64,000 nt of DNA from G958295935 sp965224235. GTDB taxonomy: Bacteria; Chloroflexota; Dehalococcoidia; Lucifugimonadales; Lucifugimonadaceae. Location of the stretch: the NCBI GenBank assembly GCA_965224235.1, contig CBDCYP010000002.1:1798001-1862000 (forward strand), read 5' to 3'. Both the position numbers and the translations under genes were made by a program. The notes beneath the pieces were generated by a model. The model saw nothing but the letters and a program-made list of their open reading frames with translations, ran no database searches and was not told where the DNA came from. Below are positions 44,233-53,634 of the stretch, piece by piece; positions within the stretch are counted from its first letter, which is position 1; the number at the start of each line of letters is the position of its first letter.

Positions 44233-46146
44233 CTAGCGGGCTGGAACGATGTTCTGTGTTTCGCACGTGCAGTTGTTGCCGTCGTTAGCCCATGACTCGA
44301 TCGCGTTCGGGTTGTAGATGATCTGTGTGGGGATCGTGAACACGCCCGTCAGCGTTCGCCACTTGAAGAAGTGGTCGGCAACAGCGTTGTTCAGCGCCAC
44401 GCGCTTCTCGACGTCCGGTTCCAGATTCCCCTGGACGTAGGCCTGGGCAACCTCGGGTGACTCGAGCGCGCAGCTGAAGCCGCCGCGGCTGACGCTTGAC
44501 AGCGTCAGGCCTTTTGGCCAGTCCCACGGTACCGGGAACGGCCCGTCACACGAATTCATGAAGGGGATGCTTGCCGTACGTCCCACAATGCTTGGGCGGA
44601 ACACCCGATAGTGGAACGACTGGACAATGACGTCAAGTCCGAGGTTCTGGTGCCAGTAAGAAGCGATCGCCTCCGCCGTCTGCTGGCGGATCAACGTGTT
44701 GGACTGGCCGAAAATCTCGATCTCGAAACCGTCCGGGTAACCGGCCTCTGCCAGCTTCTGCCGTGCGCCTTCGGGATCGTACGGCATGAACCATCTATCG
44801 TCCCATTGCGGCATCCTGGGATTGAACTTGCCTATGTACAGCGGCCAACCCTGACCATCCGTCAGAACGTCGACCAATTCTTCCCGGTCGTACGACTCGG
44901 ACAGGGCGGTTCTGACGAGCCTTGCCTGTTCCATGTCGGCCGGGTTGTCAGGGTCGCCGATCCACGGCTTCTCAACCTGCAGGCCCCCGCGTGAAAGCGG
45001 CTCACCTGTAACGACGTGATGCGTTTCCCACAGGTTGCCGGACCACGCGATGTTCAACTCCGAACCGCCGAGGTTCTGGCGTTCGAAACCGGCTGCCAGC
45101 AGCGGCGGAGCGTCCTTGAGTTGCAGGTCGGGCACGGCGTCCGCCTCACCCGTCTTCATCTGGGCGAGCCGGACCGTCGGATCCGGTATGTCGAGAACCA
45201 CCAACCGGTCGATCTGGGCGTTTTTGCGCCAATGATCGTAAGGGATCTTGGTCAGGGCGATGCGGCTGTCCTGAGTCCATTCCTCCACCTCGAAGTGACC
45301 GGTGCCGATGATGTTGTCCCGCATCCAGTCTTCGCCCTTTTGATCGCGTACCGCCGTCGATTGCACGCCAGTGGGTTGGAATCCCTGGCTCAGGGCCACG
45401 GACTGCCAGCGAATGTCGAAACGGGTGAACGGGAGCCTTACGGTGTAGGTGTCGATCTGCTCAGCCTCGCCGAACATTGCCGCCAGGTCGCCGGCCTGCG
45501 CGTGGATGCTGGTTTCGGTCACGGCTGCGTTGGCGTCGTTGAGGGAATACACCACGTCTGCCGCGGTCATCTCACCATAGCCATCATGGAACTGAACACC
45601 CTCTTGGAGAACCAGATCGACGTAGCTCAGGTCGGACGCCAATGTCCAATCCTTAACAAGCCACGGTTCGCCGAATACCGGGCCCTGTCCGAAATCGTCA
45701 TTTCTGAACATCCCCTCAGCTGCGCCCCAACGAACGGCGCCCTCGCCCCCGCCAGCGCGGTGCAATCCGATTCCGGGTTCAACGTCCTGCACAACAATGG
45801 TGATTGTGCCCTGCGGACTCTTGGGTTGCGGCAGATCGATCTGCTCCGCAGGAATCGCAGTGGCCGTTGCGGTCGGTGTTGGTACCGCCAATTGCCCTGA
45901 GCCAGAGGCAACTGCTGTCGCCGCGGGTCGGGCAGTGGCCGCCGGCGCGGCCGCCATAGCGGTAGGCGCCGGCGCGGCGGGCACCGCCGTCGCGGCCATA
46001 GCGGGCTGCTGTGGCGCAGCCGGTTGCTGCGGCGCCTTGGGTTGTTGGTCGGTGGAATCGCCACCGCCGCAGGCAATGGCAATCGCAAGACCGGCGGCTA
46101 TCATAACCGCGAGCAAGATCCGCCAACTTTTTAGTGATGTGGTCAT
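44233..46146 (-). CDS. ABC transporter substrate-binding lipoprotein, peptide/nickel family (SBP_bac_5)
   Basis: 637 residues, with lipoprotein signal (lipobox A-I-A-C26), then a Pro/Ala/Thr-rich linker to about residue 105, then the SBP_bac_5 domain (VQFHDGYGEMTAADVVYSLND, MPYDPEGARQKLAEAGYPDG). It delivers its ligand to the permeases encoded downstream. It differs from the binding protein at 249 in having a disordered linker instead of a helical-repeat stalk. Confidence 0.93.
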   Translation of the reverse strand: MTTSLKSWRILLAVMIAAGLAIAIACGGGDSTDQQPKAPQQPAAPQQPAMAATAVPAAPAPTAMAAAPAATARPAATAVASGSGQLAVPTPTATATAIPAEQIDLPQPKSPQGTITIVVQDVEPGIGLHRAGGGEGAVRWGAAEGMFRNDDFGQGPVFGEPWLVKDWTLASDLSYVDLVLQEGVQFHDGYGEMTAADVVYSLNDANAAVTETSIHAQAGDLAAMFGEAEQIDTYTVRLPFTRFDIRWQSVALSQGFQPTGVQSTAVRDQKGEDWMRDNIIGTGHFEVEEWTQDSRIALTKIPYDHWRKNAQIDRLVVLDIPDPTVRLAQMKTGEADAVPDLQLKDAPPLLAAGFERQNLGGSELNIAWSGNLWETHHVVTGEPLSRGGLQVEKPWIGDPDNPADMEQARLVRTALSESYDREELVDVLTDGQGWPLYIGKFNPRMPQWDDRWFMPYDPEGARQKLAEAGYPDGFEIEIFGQSNTLIRQQTAEAIASYWHQNLGLDVIVQSFHYRVFRPSIVGRTASIPFMNSCDGPFPVPWDWPKGLTLSSVSRGGFSCALESPEVAQAYVQGNLEPDVEKRVALNNAVADHFFKWRTLTGVFTIPTQIIYNPNAIESWANDGNNCTCETQNIVPAR

Positions 46147-46562
46147 GGAGCACCTCTGTTCCTGGCTCGAAAATTGCGTCTACCTGTGCACATGCCGATC
46201 TCCGGGGTTATTGATCTAATCACCCTGGTTCATCGCCAGCCTCAGTACCAGACAAGCGCTGCGTTGCCGACGGTACTTAGAACTTCCCGTCTGTTCTAAA
46301 GGCAACTTGGCGCAGCGCAACGCTGCGTACGTTCGCGCAGTTTAGCAAAGCTGGCCGCGATTGGCATCGTTGTATCAAGACCCGGTCGATTTCCCCGGCA
46401 TGATTCCCAGCCCGATTCGTCAGTTGGGCACGGACAATTCTCGAAGGCGACGAAGCCAGAATTCCAAATTTACTGCATTGGGATTTACGAATCGGAGGGC
46501 GTCAAAAGCGCACGTTCAACGACTCGCCAAGACCCGAACGGCGTACCTCAGGGCGTGTCCTG
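46147..46562. other. Intergenic region, no gene seen
   Basis: Lies downstream of the replication operon (ending at 46563) and upstream of the binding-protein gene (starting at 46146), both on the minus strand. It should hold the terminator of the former and promoter of the latter, but I cannot point to a specific sequence. Plus-strand open frames here are shadows. Confidence 0.4.
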
Positions 46563-47261
46563 TTAAACGTATAGCCCCAGTTGCCCACCGCCCTGAACGT
46601 ACATACCGGCGCCGCCGCCATGCCTCGCCTCACTGGCAGGAAGGAAGTTGGCGACAAACCGGTAGCCCGCAGGCGATCGGGCCTCGGCAAAGTCAACCGC
46701 TTTCCGCGCCGCACTGGCTAATAACGCCGACTCCCAAAACGCGATCTGTGACTCTTCTCGTTCGGGCGCCATTACAAGGGTCCATGGCGCTGAAGAGTCG
46801 GCAACTTCCGAAATACGGATTGGGCGGGAATCTGCTGAAAGTGGGGAATCGGTCCGCGGCGCGCGGTCCAGATCATCTGCGATTCCGGAAACGATGTGCA
46901 TGTGGGCGTGAGACTGACTCTGGTGGGCAGCCAGCCCGAAATTCGACAACAACCGGAACCCTTCGCAGCATTGGCGTAGTCCAATCTCGACCGCCAGCTT
47001 TGCTACGGCGCCAAGCCCGGGACCGCGCCACATCTCCTGCTGCGTCAAATGGCCAAGTGGCACGACGAGCAGCATGACCCGTTCCCACCGCAACCTATTG
47101 GCAAAACAGGCAGCGCCCCCGCCGTCCCGACCTGGCGCCCATCCCGCGTTCAAACGAACCTGGATATCCGGGTCCGGCGCCAACACCCAACGGGCTGGCG
47201 CCCGTCCGGCGACGATCCGGCAGAATGTACAGTCGAATTCGGCAGCGCCCGTGTTGGGCAT
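46563..47261 (-). CDS. HIT-family protein with degenerate second half
   Basis: 232 residues. The N-terminal half is a HIT nucleotide hydrolase/transferase domain: CxxC at 11-14, LLVVPLGHLTQQEMW and the triad motif H118-A-H-M-H122-I. The C-terminal half (about 155-232) resembles a second HIT-like module whose histidines are replaced (AGMYVQGGGQLG at the expected place). This two-module layout recalls GalT-type proteins. Its start codon overlaps the stop of the DnaC-like gene by one base (TGATG), so it is translationally coupled to the replication operon. Confidence 0.75.
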   Translation of the reverse strand: MPNTGAAEFDCTFCRIVAGRAPARWVLAPDPDIQVRLNAGWAPGRDGGGAACFANRLRWERVMLLVVPLGHLTQQEMWRGPGLGAVAKLAVEIGLRQCCEGFRLLSNFGLAAHQSQSHAHMHIVSGIADDLDRAPRTDSPLSADSRPIRISEVADSSAPWTLVMAPEREESQIAFWESALLASAARKAVDFAEARSPAGYRFVANFLPASEARHGGGAGMYVQGGGQLGLYV

Positions 47262-48706
47262 CAGCCGGTTCGCCTCGCAGTACGCGCCCGACCGGGAGGC
47301 GGCCTGCTCCAGCCCCGGAATCGATAGTCGGGCGCAGATATCAGCCTTTCGGTCACGACGAGCCCATCACGCAATCTCGACGATATCGCCTCGGAATACC
47401 GTGTCCCGAATCCGCTGCTGTCTTGCGCGCCGCCGCCATCGGCGGCCTCAAGGAGCACTCTGCTTGTAATGACGGTCGGCAGCGACGCGTTGTGGCGGTG
47501 CACGATGAGTTGGTACAGCTTCTCTTCGGCCCACGCTGTCGATGCCTGCGAACCCAGATCGTCGAGTATGAGCAATTCAGCGTTCTTGATGCGGTCGAAC
47601 AATTTGTCGTACGTCACCTGACTGGTAGGTGAAAAACTCTTCCTCATGTGATCGAGCAGATCGGGCACGAAACGGAAGATGACCTCTTTTCCTACCTCAA
47701 GCCTCGCATTTGCGATCGCTACCGCCAGGTGTGTTTTGCCCACCCCGGTCGGTCCTGCCAGGTAAAGCCACCCATTCGGCTGCTTGGCGAACGATCTTGT
47801 GGCCTTCAAAGCCTCACGCAGCGTCTCCTTTTGATCGGCAGACGAACCGGCGCCGCCTTGACGGTCGAAGCTGGTAAACGTCATGGAGTTTCGCAAGCGT
47901 GGTTCGATTCCGGGATCATCCGGCCCTGGATCGACAATACCCGGCTTAAGGGATACCACCGTCGAAAATGCCGAATCGGTGATGCGGGACCGAATCCTGT
48001 CCGGCATATCGTGGGGCGCCAAAGAACTCGTGATCACTGTCGGCATACGTTCGTCGTAACGATGGGTGAGGATCTGGTCCAGTTTGTCCTCGGCCCACGG
48101 GGAGGGGGAGTGGCCGCCGATGTCGTCGAGTATTAGGAGTGGGGCCGCGATTACCTGGCCAAATAATTCGTCGTAACGCAAAGTAGCGTCGGGGCTGAAC
48201 GTCGCACGCAAATGATCCAGCAACTCCGGGACCACTACGAATCGTGTTGGGTGGCCCGCCTTCATCCGCAAGTTGGTTATCGCAGCTGCCAGGTGGGTCT
48301 TGCCGGTCCCGGACGGTCCGATCAACGCCAGCCAACCGACGGGACGCTCCGCGAACCTCATCGCGGTGGTGTGGGCACGCCGGAAGGACGACGCTTCTAC
48401 ATAATCGGGTCGCCCCGAAGGATCCAGGGAGTCGAAAGTCAGCCGTTGCAGCGGTCCGAGGTCGCTGTACTGACGCAACCGGTCGAATGGCTTGACACCC
48501 CATGCCCGTTCCTGGCACCCGCAAGGTATGACCCTGCCGAAGTCAGGCGTTCCTACTGGCGCCGAGAGGCTCAGCCATCGAGCATCGTCGCAGACTTCGC
48601 AGCGGTATTCGGCGTCAGCGATTACCGCGCTGGCGCTGCTGTTGCCGGTACCAGCGGATGAAATCGTCGGATCTAACCTTCTGAGGATGTCCTCCAGGCT
48701 CTCCAT
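47261..48706 (-). CDS. DnaC/DnaI-like helicase loader with two tandem AAA+ domains
   Basis: 481 residues, roughly twice the length of a normal DnaC. An N-terminal Cys cluster (C36-x2-C39 and C62-x-C64) is zinc-ribbon-like. The first ATPase domain has Walker A GPSGTGKTH (130-138) and Walker B LLILDDIGG (190-198); the second has Walker A GPTGVGKTH (318-326) and Walker B LLILDDLGS (378-386). Both are followed by a sensor-like PTVITSS/PTVITSR motif. The two domains are clearly homologous. It overlaps the end of the DnaD-like gene by 92 nt and precedes a HIT gene. It probably loads DnaB, encoded two genes upstream. Confidence 0.9.
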   Translation of the reverse strand: MESLEDILRRLDPTISSAGTGNSSASAVIADAEYRCEVCDDARWLSLSAPVGTPDFGRVIPCGCQERAWGVKPFDRLRQYSDLGPLQRLTFDSLDPSGRPDYVEASSFRRAHTTAMRFAERPVGWLALIGPSGTGKTHLAAAITNLRMKAGHPTRFVVVPELLDHLRATFSPDATLRYDELFGQVIAAPLLILDDIGGHSPSPWAEDKLDQILTHRYDERMPTVITSSLAPHDMPDRIRSRITDSAFSTVVSLKPGIVDPGPDDPGIEPRLRNSMTFTSFDRQGGAGSSADQKETLREALKATRSFAKQPNGWLYLAGPTGVGKTHLAVAIANARLEVGKEVIFRFVPDLLDHMRKSFSPTSQVTYDKLFDRIKNAELLILDDLGSQASTAWAEEKLYQLIVHRHNASLPTVITSRVLLEAADGGGAQDSSGFGTRYSEAISSRLRDGLVVTERLISAPDYRFRGWSRPPPGRARTARRTG

Positions 48707-49343
48707 GTTCGGCCTGCTCCCTCTGCGGACGTCGTAACGTCGCCGCTATGTAGTTCCAGTTCCTGGTGTTCCTGTCGGCTGCCGCCCGAATTGCTTCTAC
48801 AACCGCCAGTTCCGTGTAGTCGTTGATAGCGTCACGGATTTTTTCGGCGACCATCGGCGTAAGCTGGCCGATATTCTCCTCATAAGCGAGTACAGCTATC
48901 GACGGCTCCGCCGCCGATAGCGGGTCCGGCCAGGGCTCCGGTTCAACCTCCCTGCCGGTGGCTTCCGTCGCTTTCACCGGCACGGCGCCCCGCCCGGCAA
49001 GCGCCCTGCGCACCGGTTCGGTGTTCAGGAAAAAGCGGTCCGGTTCGCTGCGTTCACGGATTTTCAGCAGCGTACCACGCCTGGCGGCCTGATCCAGAAG
49101 CGTAGAAACCCGTTCTTCGAGATCATCTCCACCGGCGCCCAGCATGGCCGCGACCGTCCGATCCGCCGCCAAATCGGCCCTGGTCAATGATGCCGGAAAT
49201 CCTCGCTGCTGATGAAGCGCCCACACGGCTCTCAGAGTAAGTCTGAGCTCATCCGGGTCGGTGATATCAACGAGCAGGTCGGCCAGCAGGGGATTGGGTA
49301 CCGGAGTGGACCTGTAGCCCCGCGCGAACGGATTTGGCGCCAT
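48615..49343 (-). CDS. DnaD-like replication protein
   Basis: 242 residues from ATG 49343, which overlaps the dnaB stop by one base (TGATG). The N-terminal part is helical and winged-helix-like (LRLTLRAVWALHQQRGFPAS). The C-terminal part contains a DnaD/DnaB2-type domain: IGQLTPMVAEKIRDAINDY, then AVVEAIRAAADRNTRNWNYI (the YxxxIL-like end appears as NYIAATL). Such proteins link initiator DnaA or PriA to the helicase loader. Position between dnaB and the DnaC-like gene supports this role. Confidence 0.82.
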   Translation of the reverse strand: MAPNPFARGYRSTPVPNPLLADLLVDITDPDELRLTLRAVWALHQQRGFPASLTRADLAADRTVAAMLGAGGDDLEERVSTLLDQAARRGTLLKIRERSEPDRFFLNTEPVRRALAGRGAVPVKATEATGREVEPEPWPDPLSAAEPSIAVLAYEENIGQLTPMVAEKIRDAINDYTELAVVEAIRAAADRNTRNWNYIAATLRRPQREQAEHGEPGGHPQKVRSDDFIRWYRQQQRQRGNR

Positions 49344-50734
49344 CAACTGCCTACCATCGGCGCGGTTGCGGCGACAGGGGCTGGCTGATCCACGAATTGG
49401 CCGATGGAATCCCGCACGGCCATCCACAGGTCGTTCGTCGGCCCGTGCCTGTGTTTTGCCACGATGATCTCGGCGAGCCCGCGAGGATAGTCTGAATTCG
49501 GGTTGGTCCGGGCCCATTCCTCTTCCGTCATGTACTTATCAACGCGGTGAATGAACATGACGACATCTGAGTCCTGCTCTATGCTTCCGCTCTCGCGCAG
49601 GTCCGACAACACCGGCCGGTGCGAAGGCCGCTGTTCAATGGCGCGGCTCAACTGCGACACCGCCAGAACCGGCACGTTAAGGTCGCGCGCCATGGCCTTG
49701 AGGGACCGCGATATCTCGCTAACCTCTTGTGCGCGGTTCTGCTCCCGCCGCCCGACGCCGCCCCCGTGAATTAGCTGCATATAGTCGACGACCGCAAAAT
49801 CGAGTCCAGATTCGAGTTGCAACCGCCGAGCCTTACCGCGAATTTCTGCTACCGTCTGCACCGGCGTATCGTCGATGTAGATCGGCAGGTCCGAAAGAAA
49901 ACCGATCGAGTCGACGATGCGGGCTTGTTGGTCGTCGCTAACCATGCGAGTTCGTATCACGTGCATGTTGACGCGTGCCTCCGCTGACAACAGCCGCATC
50001 GCCACCTGTTCCCTGCCCATCTCCAGGCTAAGCACTCCAACCCGCGCCCCGTTCGCGGCGGCGTTACGGGCCAGGTTCAACGCTAACGTGCTCTTGCCCA
50101 CGCTCGGCCGGGCGGCAAGGACAATCATGTCGGACCGTTGCAGGCCGCCCAGCAGGGCGTCCAGATTGCGGAAGCCGGAAGGAATTGGGCCAGTGGAGAG
50201 TTCGTCGAGGTCAGGGACTAGCGAGGTCGATTCAAGATACGGTTCCAGGGCCTCACGAATTGGAATGAAGTCCCGTGTGTGCGCCCCTGAACGTATGGCG
50301 AACAGCAGGTCTTCGGCTTCGCCGAGGGCGTTGTCGACGTCCGGGTCGTCCTTGAACCCGATCTCCGCGATGTCGCCAGCCACGGTTATCAACCGGCGCA
50401 TCGTAGCGGTCCGGTGGACGATCCGGCCGTAGTACTCGATGTGAACGGAGGTCGGAACAACGGAGACGACCTGATTCAGGTAAGAACTCCCGCCCGCGTC
50501 TTCCAACACGCTCATGGTGTCGAGTTCGTGGGCCACGGTCACCTGATTTATCGCCTCGCTGCGATTGAGCAACTCAAGGCAGGCTTCATAACACCAGCGA
50601 TTGCGTTCGCGGTAGAAGTCGTCCGGTTTCAGGAACCCCGATACGTTGGTAATCGACTCGCCATCAATCAGAAGCGAGCCGATAACGGACTCTTCGGCCT
50701 GTATGTCGTGGGGTGGTAGTCGGTCAGCTTGCAA
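49343..50734 (-). CDS. dnaB: Replicative DNA helicase DnaB
   Basis: 463-residue hexameric 5'-3' helicase. The N-terminal domain begins LPPHDIQAEESVIGSLLID; the RecA-like C-terminal domain has Walker A AARPSVGKSTLALN, GVLSLEMGREQVAMRLL, the Walker B region FAVVDYMQLI and the Arg-finger region. No intein or insertion is present. The start appears to be TTG 50734 with only a weak ribosome site, 57 nt after rplI. It is translationally coupled to the DnaD-like gene. Confidence 0.96.
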   Translation of the reverse strand: MQADRLPPHDIQAEESVIGSLLIDGESITNVSGFLKPDDFYRERNRWCYEACLELLNRSEAINQVTVAHELDTMSVLEDAGGSSYLNQVVSVVPTSVHIEYYGRIVHRTATMRRLITVAGDIAEIGFKDDPDVDNALGEAEDLLFAIRSGAHTRDFIPIREALEPYLESTSLVPDLDELSTGPIPSGFRNLDALLGGLQRSDMIVLAARPSVGKSTLALNLARNAAANGARVGVLSLEMGREQVAMRLLSAEARVNMHVIRTRMVSDDQQARIVDSIGFLSDLPIYIDDTPVQTVAEIRGKARRLQLESGLDFAVVDYMQLIHGGGVGRREQNRAQEVSEISRSLKAMARDLNVPVLAVSQLSRAIEQRPSHRPVLSDLRESGSIEQDSDVVMFIHRVDKYMTEEEWARTNPNSDYPRGLAEIIVAKHRHGPTNDLWMAVRDSIGQFVDQPAPVAATAPMVGS

Positions 50735-50791
50735 GGGTCTTCGGGATTGAGGTTAGTGAGTAGATGGTCAGAGCCGCGCGAACGGCTGATT

Positions 50792-51355
50792 TCAGTCCGC
50801 GCGGGCTTCATCATCCCCGGCCGGGACATCCCCTTCTTTTGCAGCCTTTTCAGCTTCGGCGGCGACCGCCTCCATCGCCTCAATCGCGGACGACATCTCT
50901 TTCGATTCGGAGTCTGACACGACCGAAACCCGCAGTTCAACGGCTACGCCGCCAGCAAACTTGGCCTCGACCTTGTATTCGCCCGTGGTCCGGATGGGGG
51001 CAGGAATGCGAATGACCCGCCGATTGACTTCCCGGTCGATGACTTCGCCGATCTTCGCGGCGATCATCGCGGTTGTCACCGACCCGTAAAGTCTGCCGGT
51101 GGGTCCGGTGCGAACCTCAACCTCGATAGACGTTTCCGCAAGGGTATCGGCAATCTCCTGCCAGTCCTGTGCTTCCTTGAGCCGTCGGTCCTCGGCCGCA
51201 TTCCGCAGCTTGTCGGCCCGTTGCAGTTCAGCCCGCGTGGCAAGTACTGCGAGTTTGTTGGGAATAAGGTAATTACGCCCGTAGCCGTTTTTGACCTCTT
51301 TGACGTCGCCGGCCATGGCCGTAGGTCGCACGTCCTGCAAAAAAAGTACCTTCAA
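50792..51355 (-). CDS. rplI: 50S ribosomal protein L9
   Basis: 187 residues from TTG 51355. The N-terminal rRNA-binding domain is canonical (KVLFLQDV, GDVKEVKNGYGRNYLIPNKLA), followed by the connecting helix and C-terminal domain (GKLYGSVT-type GRLYGSVTTAMIAA). About 35 extra acidic, Ala/Glu-rich residues extend the C-terminus beyond the usual 148. The rplI-dnaB order is widely conserved in bacteria. It is first in the operon and divergent from the acyl-CoA synthetase gene; promoters for both lie in 51356-51553. Confidence 0.96.
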   Translation of the reverse strand: MKVLFLQDVRPTAMAGDVKEVKNGYGRNYLIPNKLAVLATRAELQRADKLRNAAEDRRLKEAQDWQEIADTLAETSIEVEVRTGPTGRLYGSVTTAMIAAKIGEVIDREVNRRVIRIPAPIRTTGEYKVEAKFAGGVAVELRVSVVSDSESKEMSSAIEAMEAVAAEAEKAAKEGDVPAGDDEARAD

Positions 51356-51553
51356 TTTGTCCGTATCCTCGATCGATCCTTGCCTCGCCAGGTTCGCGAC
51401 AACGAGCGGGTACGCCCGAAAACCCGTTGCGAGTATGCAACGCCTATTTTCAAGATGTTATACCGACAGGCCCCCGCAATGGCGCCGCGTTATCGGCCCT
51501 TTTGAATCTCCCGGCGTATCGTTTATATTCCATGGCGAGACCACCGGTAGGCT

Positions 51554-53467
51554 ATGTCCGCGCGACGCGACTTCAGGTCGCTGTTCTTGAAGCAAGCTCC
51601 CGGGTCCTCAACCAAAACCGAGTCCGAATTACAATATGGACCCGGCGAACTCGCCGGCAAATCAACCGAAATAGCCACCCTTCAGGGTGTGCCGCGGGGT
51701 AACAGGCAATTGGATTACGCAGTCATCAGCAAGCCGTCAGCCCAGTACGAGAACGTCGAAGCAAACCTCGCCGACTACGAGTCGGCGCGAGCCGGGTTCG
51801 ATTGGTTTCGGGACGGCTTCTCCCAACTAGACTGGTTGCCCGGCGGCGGCCTCAATAACGCCTATGAAGCCATCGACCGCCATGTCGAACACGGCCACGG
51901 CGACAAGTTGGCCATGATCTGGGTCGGCAAGAATGGAGAAGAGGAACGCTACACCTATTCCGACATGAAAGACCAATCCGACCGTTTTGGTGCGGTGATG
52001 AACGATTTGGGCATCAAAAGGGCCGACAAGGTCTTCATATTCATGGACCGGCTGCCCGAGCTGTATATCGCCGCCTTGGGAGTGTTGAAGGCCGGCGGAG
52101 TCATCGGCCCGCTGTTCTCGGCATTCGGCCCCGACCCGGTGCTGGACCGGATGGTAGACGCTGGCGCACGATTCCTAATCACAACCCCGCAGTTGCGCAA
52201 CAAGATCGCCGAAATCCTGCCCAAAGTGGAGACGCTCGAAAAAGTGATTGTCGCCGACAAGGACGGCCGGTCAGCCGAACCGCTGGCTGATGGCGACCTC
52301 GACTACTACTCACTAATGTCCGAGGCCGAACCGGCCGGATTCCAGATCGCCGACACCAGTCAGTACGACTACTCGATCATGCACTATACGTCAGGCAGTA
52401 CCGGCAAGCCAAAGGGTGTGCTTCATCGACACCAGGCCGTAGTGCAGCAGTACATGACCGGCAAGTGGTGCCTCGACCTCAATTTCGACGACATATTTTT
52501 TTGCACAGCCGATCCCGGGTGGGTGACCGGCACGTCCTACGGGATGATGGCGCCTTGGACAAACGGCGTAACTAACTTGATCTACGAAGGTGGATTCGGC
52601 GCCAACGCCTACTACGACTTGATCGACAAATACAAGGTCACTGTGTGGTACACCGCGCCCACCGCGGTGCGGCTCCTCATGCGGGCCGGCGCCGGCCCTG
52701 TCGAGTCGCATGACCTGTCGACACTCCGATTCATCTCCAGTGTCGGCGAGCCTCTCAACCCCGAAGCCGTCGTCTGGGGCTACGAGCACTACAAGATGGC
52801 GATCCACGACAACTGGTGGCAGACCGAAACCGGCGCAATCATGTGCTCTAACTACGCCTCGATGGAAGTGCGAGCCGGATCGATGGGAAGGCCAGTCCCG
52901 GGCATCGAGATGGCGGTCCTTGACGAGGACTACAACCCGATGCCGCCGGGAGAGGCAGGCATTCTCGCGGTCAGACCGGGATGGCCATCGATGATGCACG
53001 CCTACTGGAGTCAGGACGAGATGTACGCTTCCCGGTTCAAGAAGGGTTGGTACATCACCGGCGATCAGGCGTCGCTGGACGAAGACGGGTATTTCTGGTT
53101 CCAGGGCAGGGCGGACGACGTGATCAACACGGCCGGCCACCTCGTGGGACCGTTCGAGGTCGAAAGCGCGCTGATCGAGCACCCAGCCGTGGCCGAGGCG
53201 GGCGTAATCGGAAAGCCTGACCCAATAGCCATGGAGGTCGTCAAGGCCTTCGTCACGCTAAACCCCGACTTCGAGTGGTCGACAGGGCTGCGCCGCGAAC
53301 TGATGCAGTTCACGAGACAAAGACTATCCCCGGCGATCGCCCCGCGGGAAATAGACGTCGTGGACATAATGCCCAAGACCCGATCGGGAAAGATCATGCG
53401 GCGGCTGCTAAAAGCACGCGAACTCGGCCTCCCGGAAGGGGACACCTCAACCCTGGAAGACGACTAG
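51554..53467 (+). CDS. Acetyl-/acyl-CoA synthetase (AMP-forming, AcsA-like)
   Basis: 637 residues. Activates acetate or a short-chain acid to its CoA thioester through an acyl-adenylate. Motifs in order: phosphate loop YTSGSTGKPKGVLH, then WWQTETGA, YITGDQA, the hinge/CoA region FQGRADDVI and the catalytic lysine motif KTRSGKIMRR. About 60 residues precede the usual start region, so a start downstream of ATG 51554 cannot be excluded. It is a monocistronic plus-strand gene with a hairpin after its stop. Confidence 0.92.
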   Translation: MSARRDFRSLFLKQAPGSSTKTESELQYGPGELAGKSTEIATLQGVPRGNRQLDYAVISKPSAQYENVEANLADYESARAGFDWFRDGFSQLDWLPGGGLNNAYEAIDRHVEHGHGDKLAMIWVGKNGEEERYTYSDMKDQSDRFGAVMNDLGIKRADKVFIFMDRLPELYIAALGVLKAGGVIGPLFSAFGPDPVLDRMVDAGARFLITTPQLRNKIAEILPKVETLEKVIVADKDGRSAEPLADGDLDYYSLMSEAEPAGFQIADTSQYDYSIMHYTSGSTGKPKGVLHRHQAVVQQYMTGKWCLDLNFDDIFFCTADPGWVTGTSYGMMAPWTNGVTNLIYEGGFGANAYYDLIDKYKVTVWYTAPTAVRLLMRAGAGPVESHDLSTLRFISSVGEPLNPEAVVWGYEHYKMAIHDNWWQTETGAIMCSNYASMEVRAGSMGRPVPGIEMAVLDEDYNPMPPGEAGILAVRPGWPSMMHAYWSQDEMYASRFKKGWYITGDQASLDEDGYFWFQGRADDVINTAGHLVGPFEVESALIEHPAVAEAGVIGKPDPIAMEVVKAFVTLNPDFEWSTGLRRELMQFTRQRLSPAIAPREIDVVDIMPKTRSGKIMRRLLKARELGLPEGDTSTLEDD

Positions 53468-53478
53468 GAGGGGGTCAC

Positions 53479-53503
53479 CCGGGCAACCTGTGCGGTTGCC
53501 CGG
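53479..53503 (+). terminator. Hairpin after the acyl-CoA synthetase gene
   Basis: A 10-bp perfect stem (CCGGGCAACC with GGTTGCCCGG) and 5-nt loop starting 12 nt after the stop codon. The U-tract is missing, so termination efficiency is uncertain. Confidence 0.5.
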
Positions 53504-53634
53504 TGGTTAGGCTGACTCGGTCCCCCGTAGGCCCGCGGTCGGTTGACCCTTCAGTTCCACATGGGAGCGCGAGCAGGCTACCCATCAACCCGGGAACATC
53601 TGAGCGCCAGACAGCTACGTGGCCAGGCCAGGTT

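Noticed and set aside
46361..47077. 238-codon plus-strand frame opposite the HIT gene
   Set aside because: Low-complexity Arg/Pro composition and full overlap with the recognisable HIT protein.
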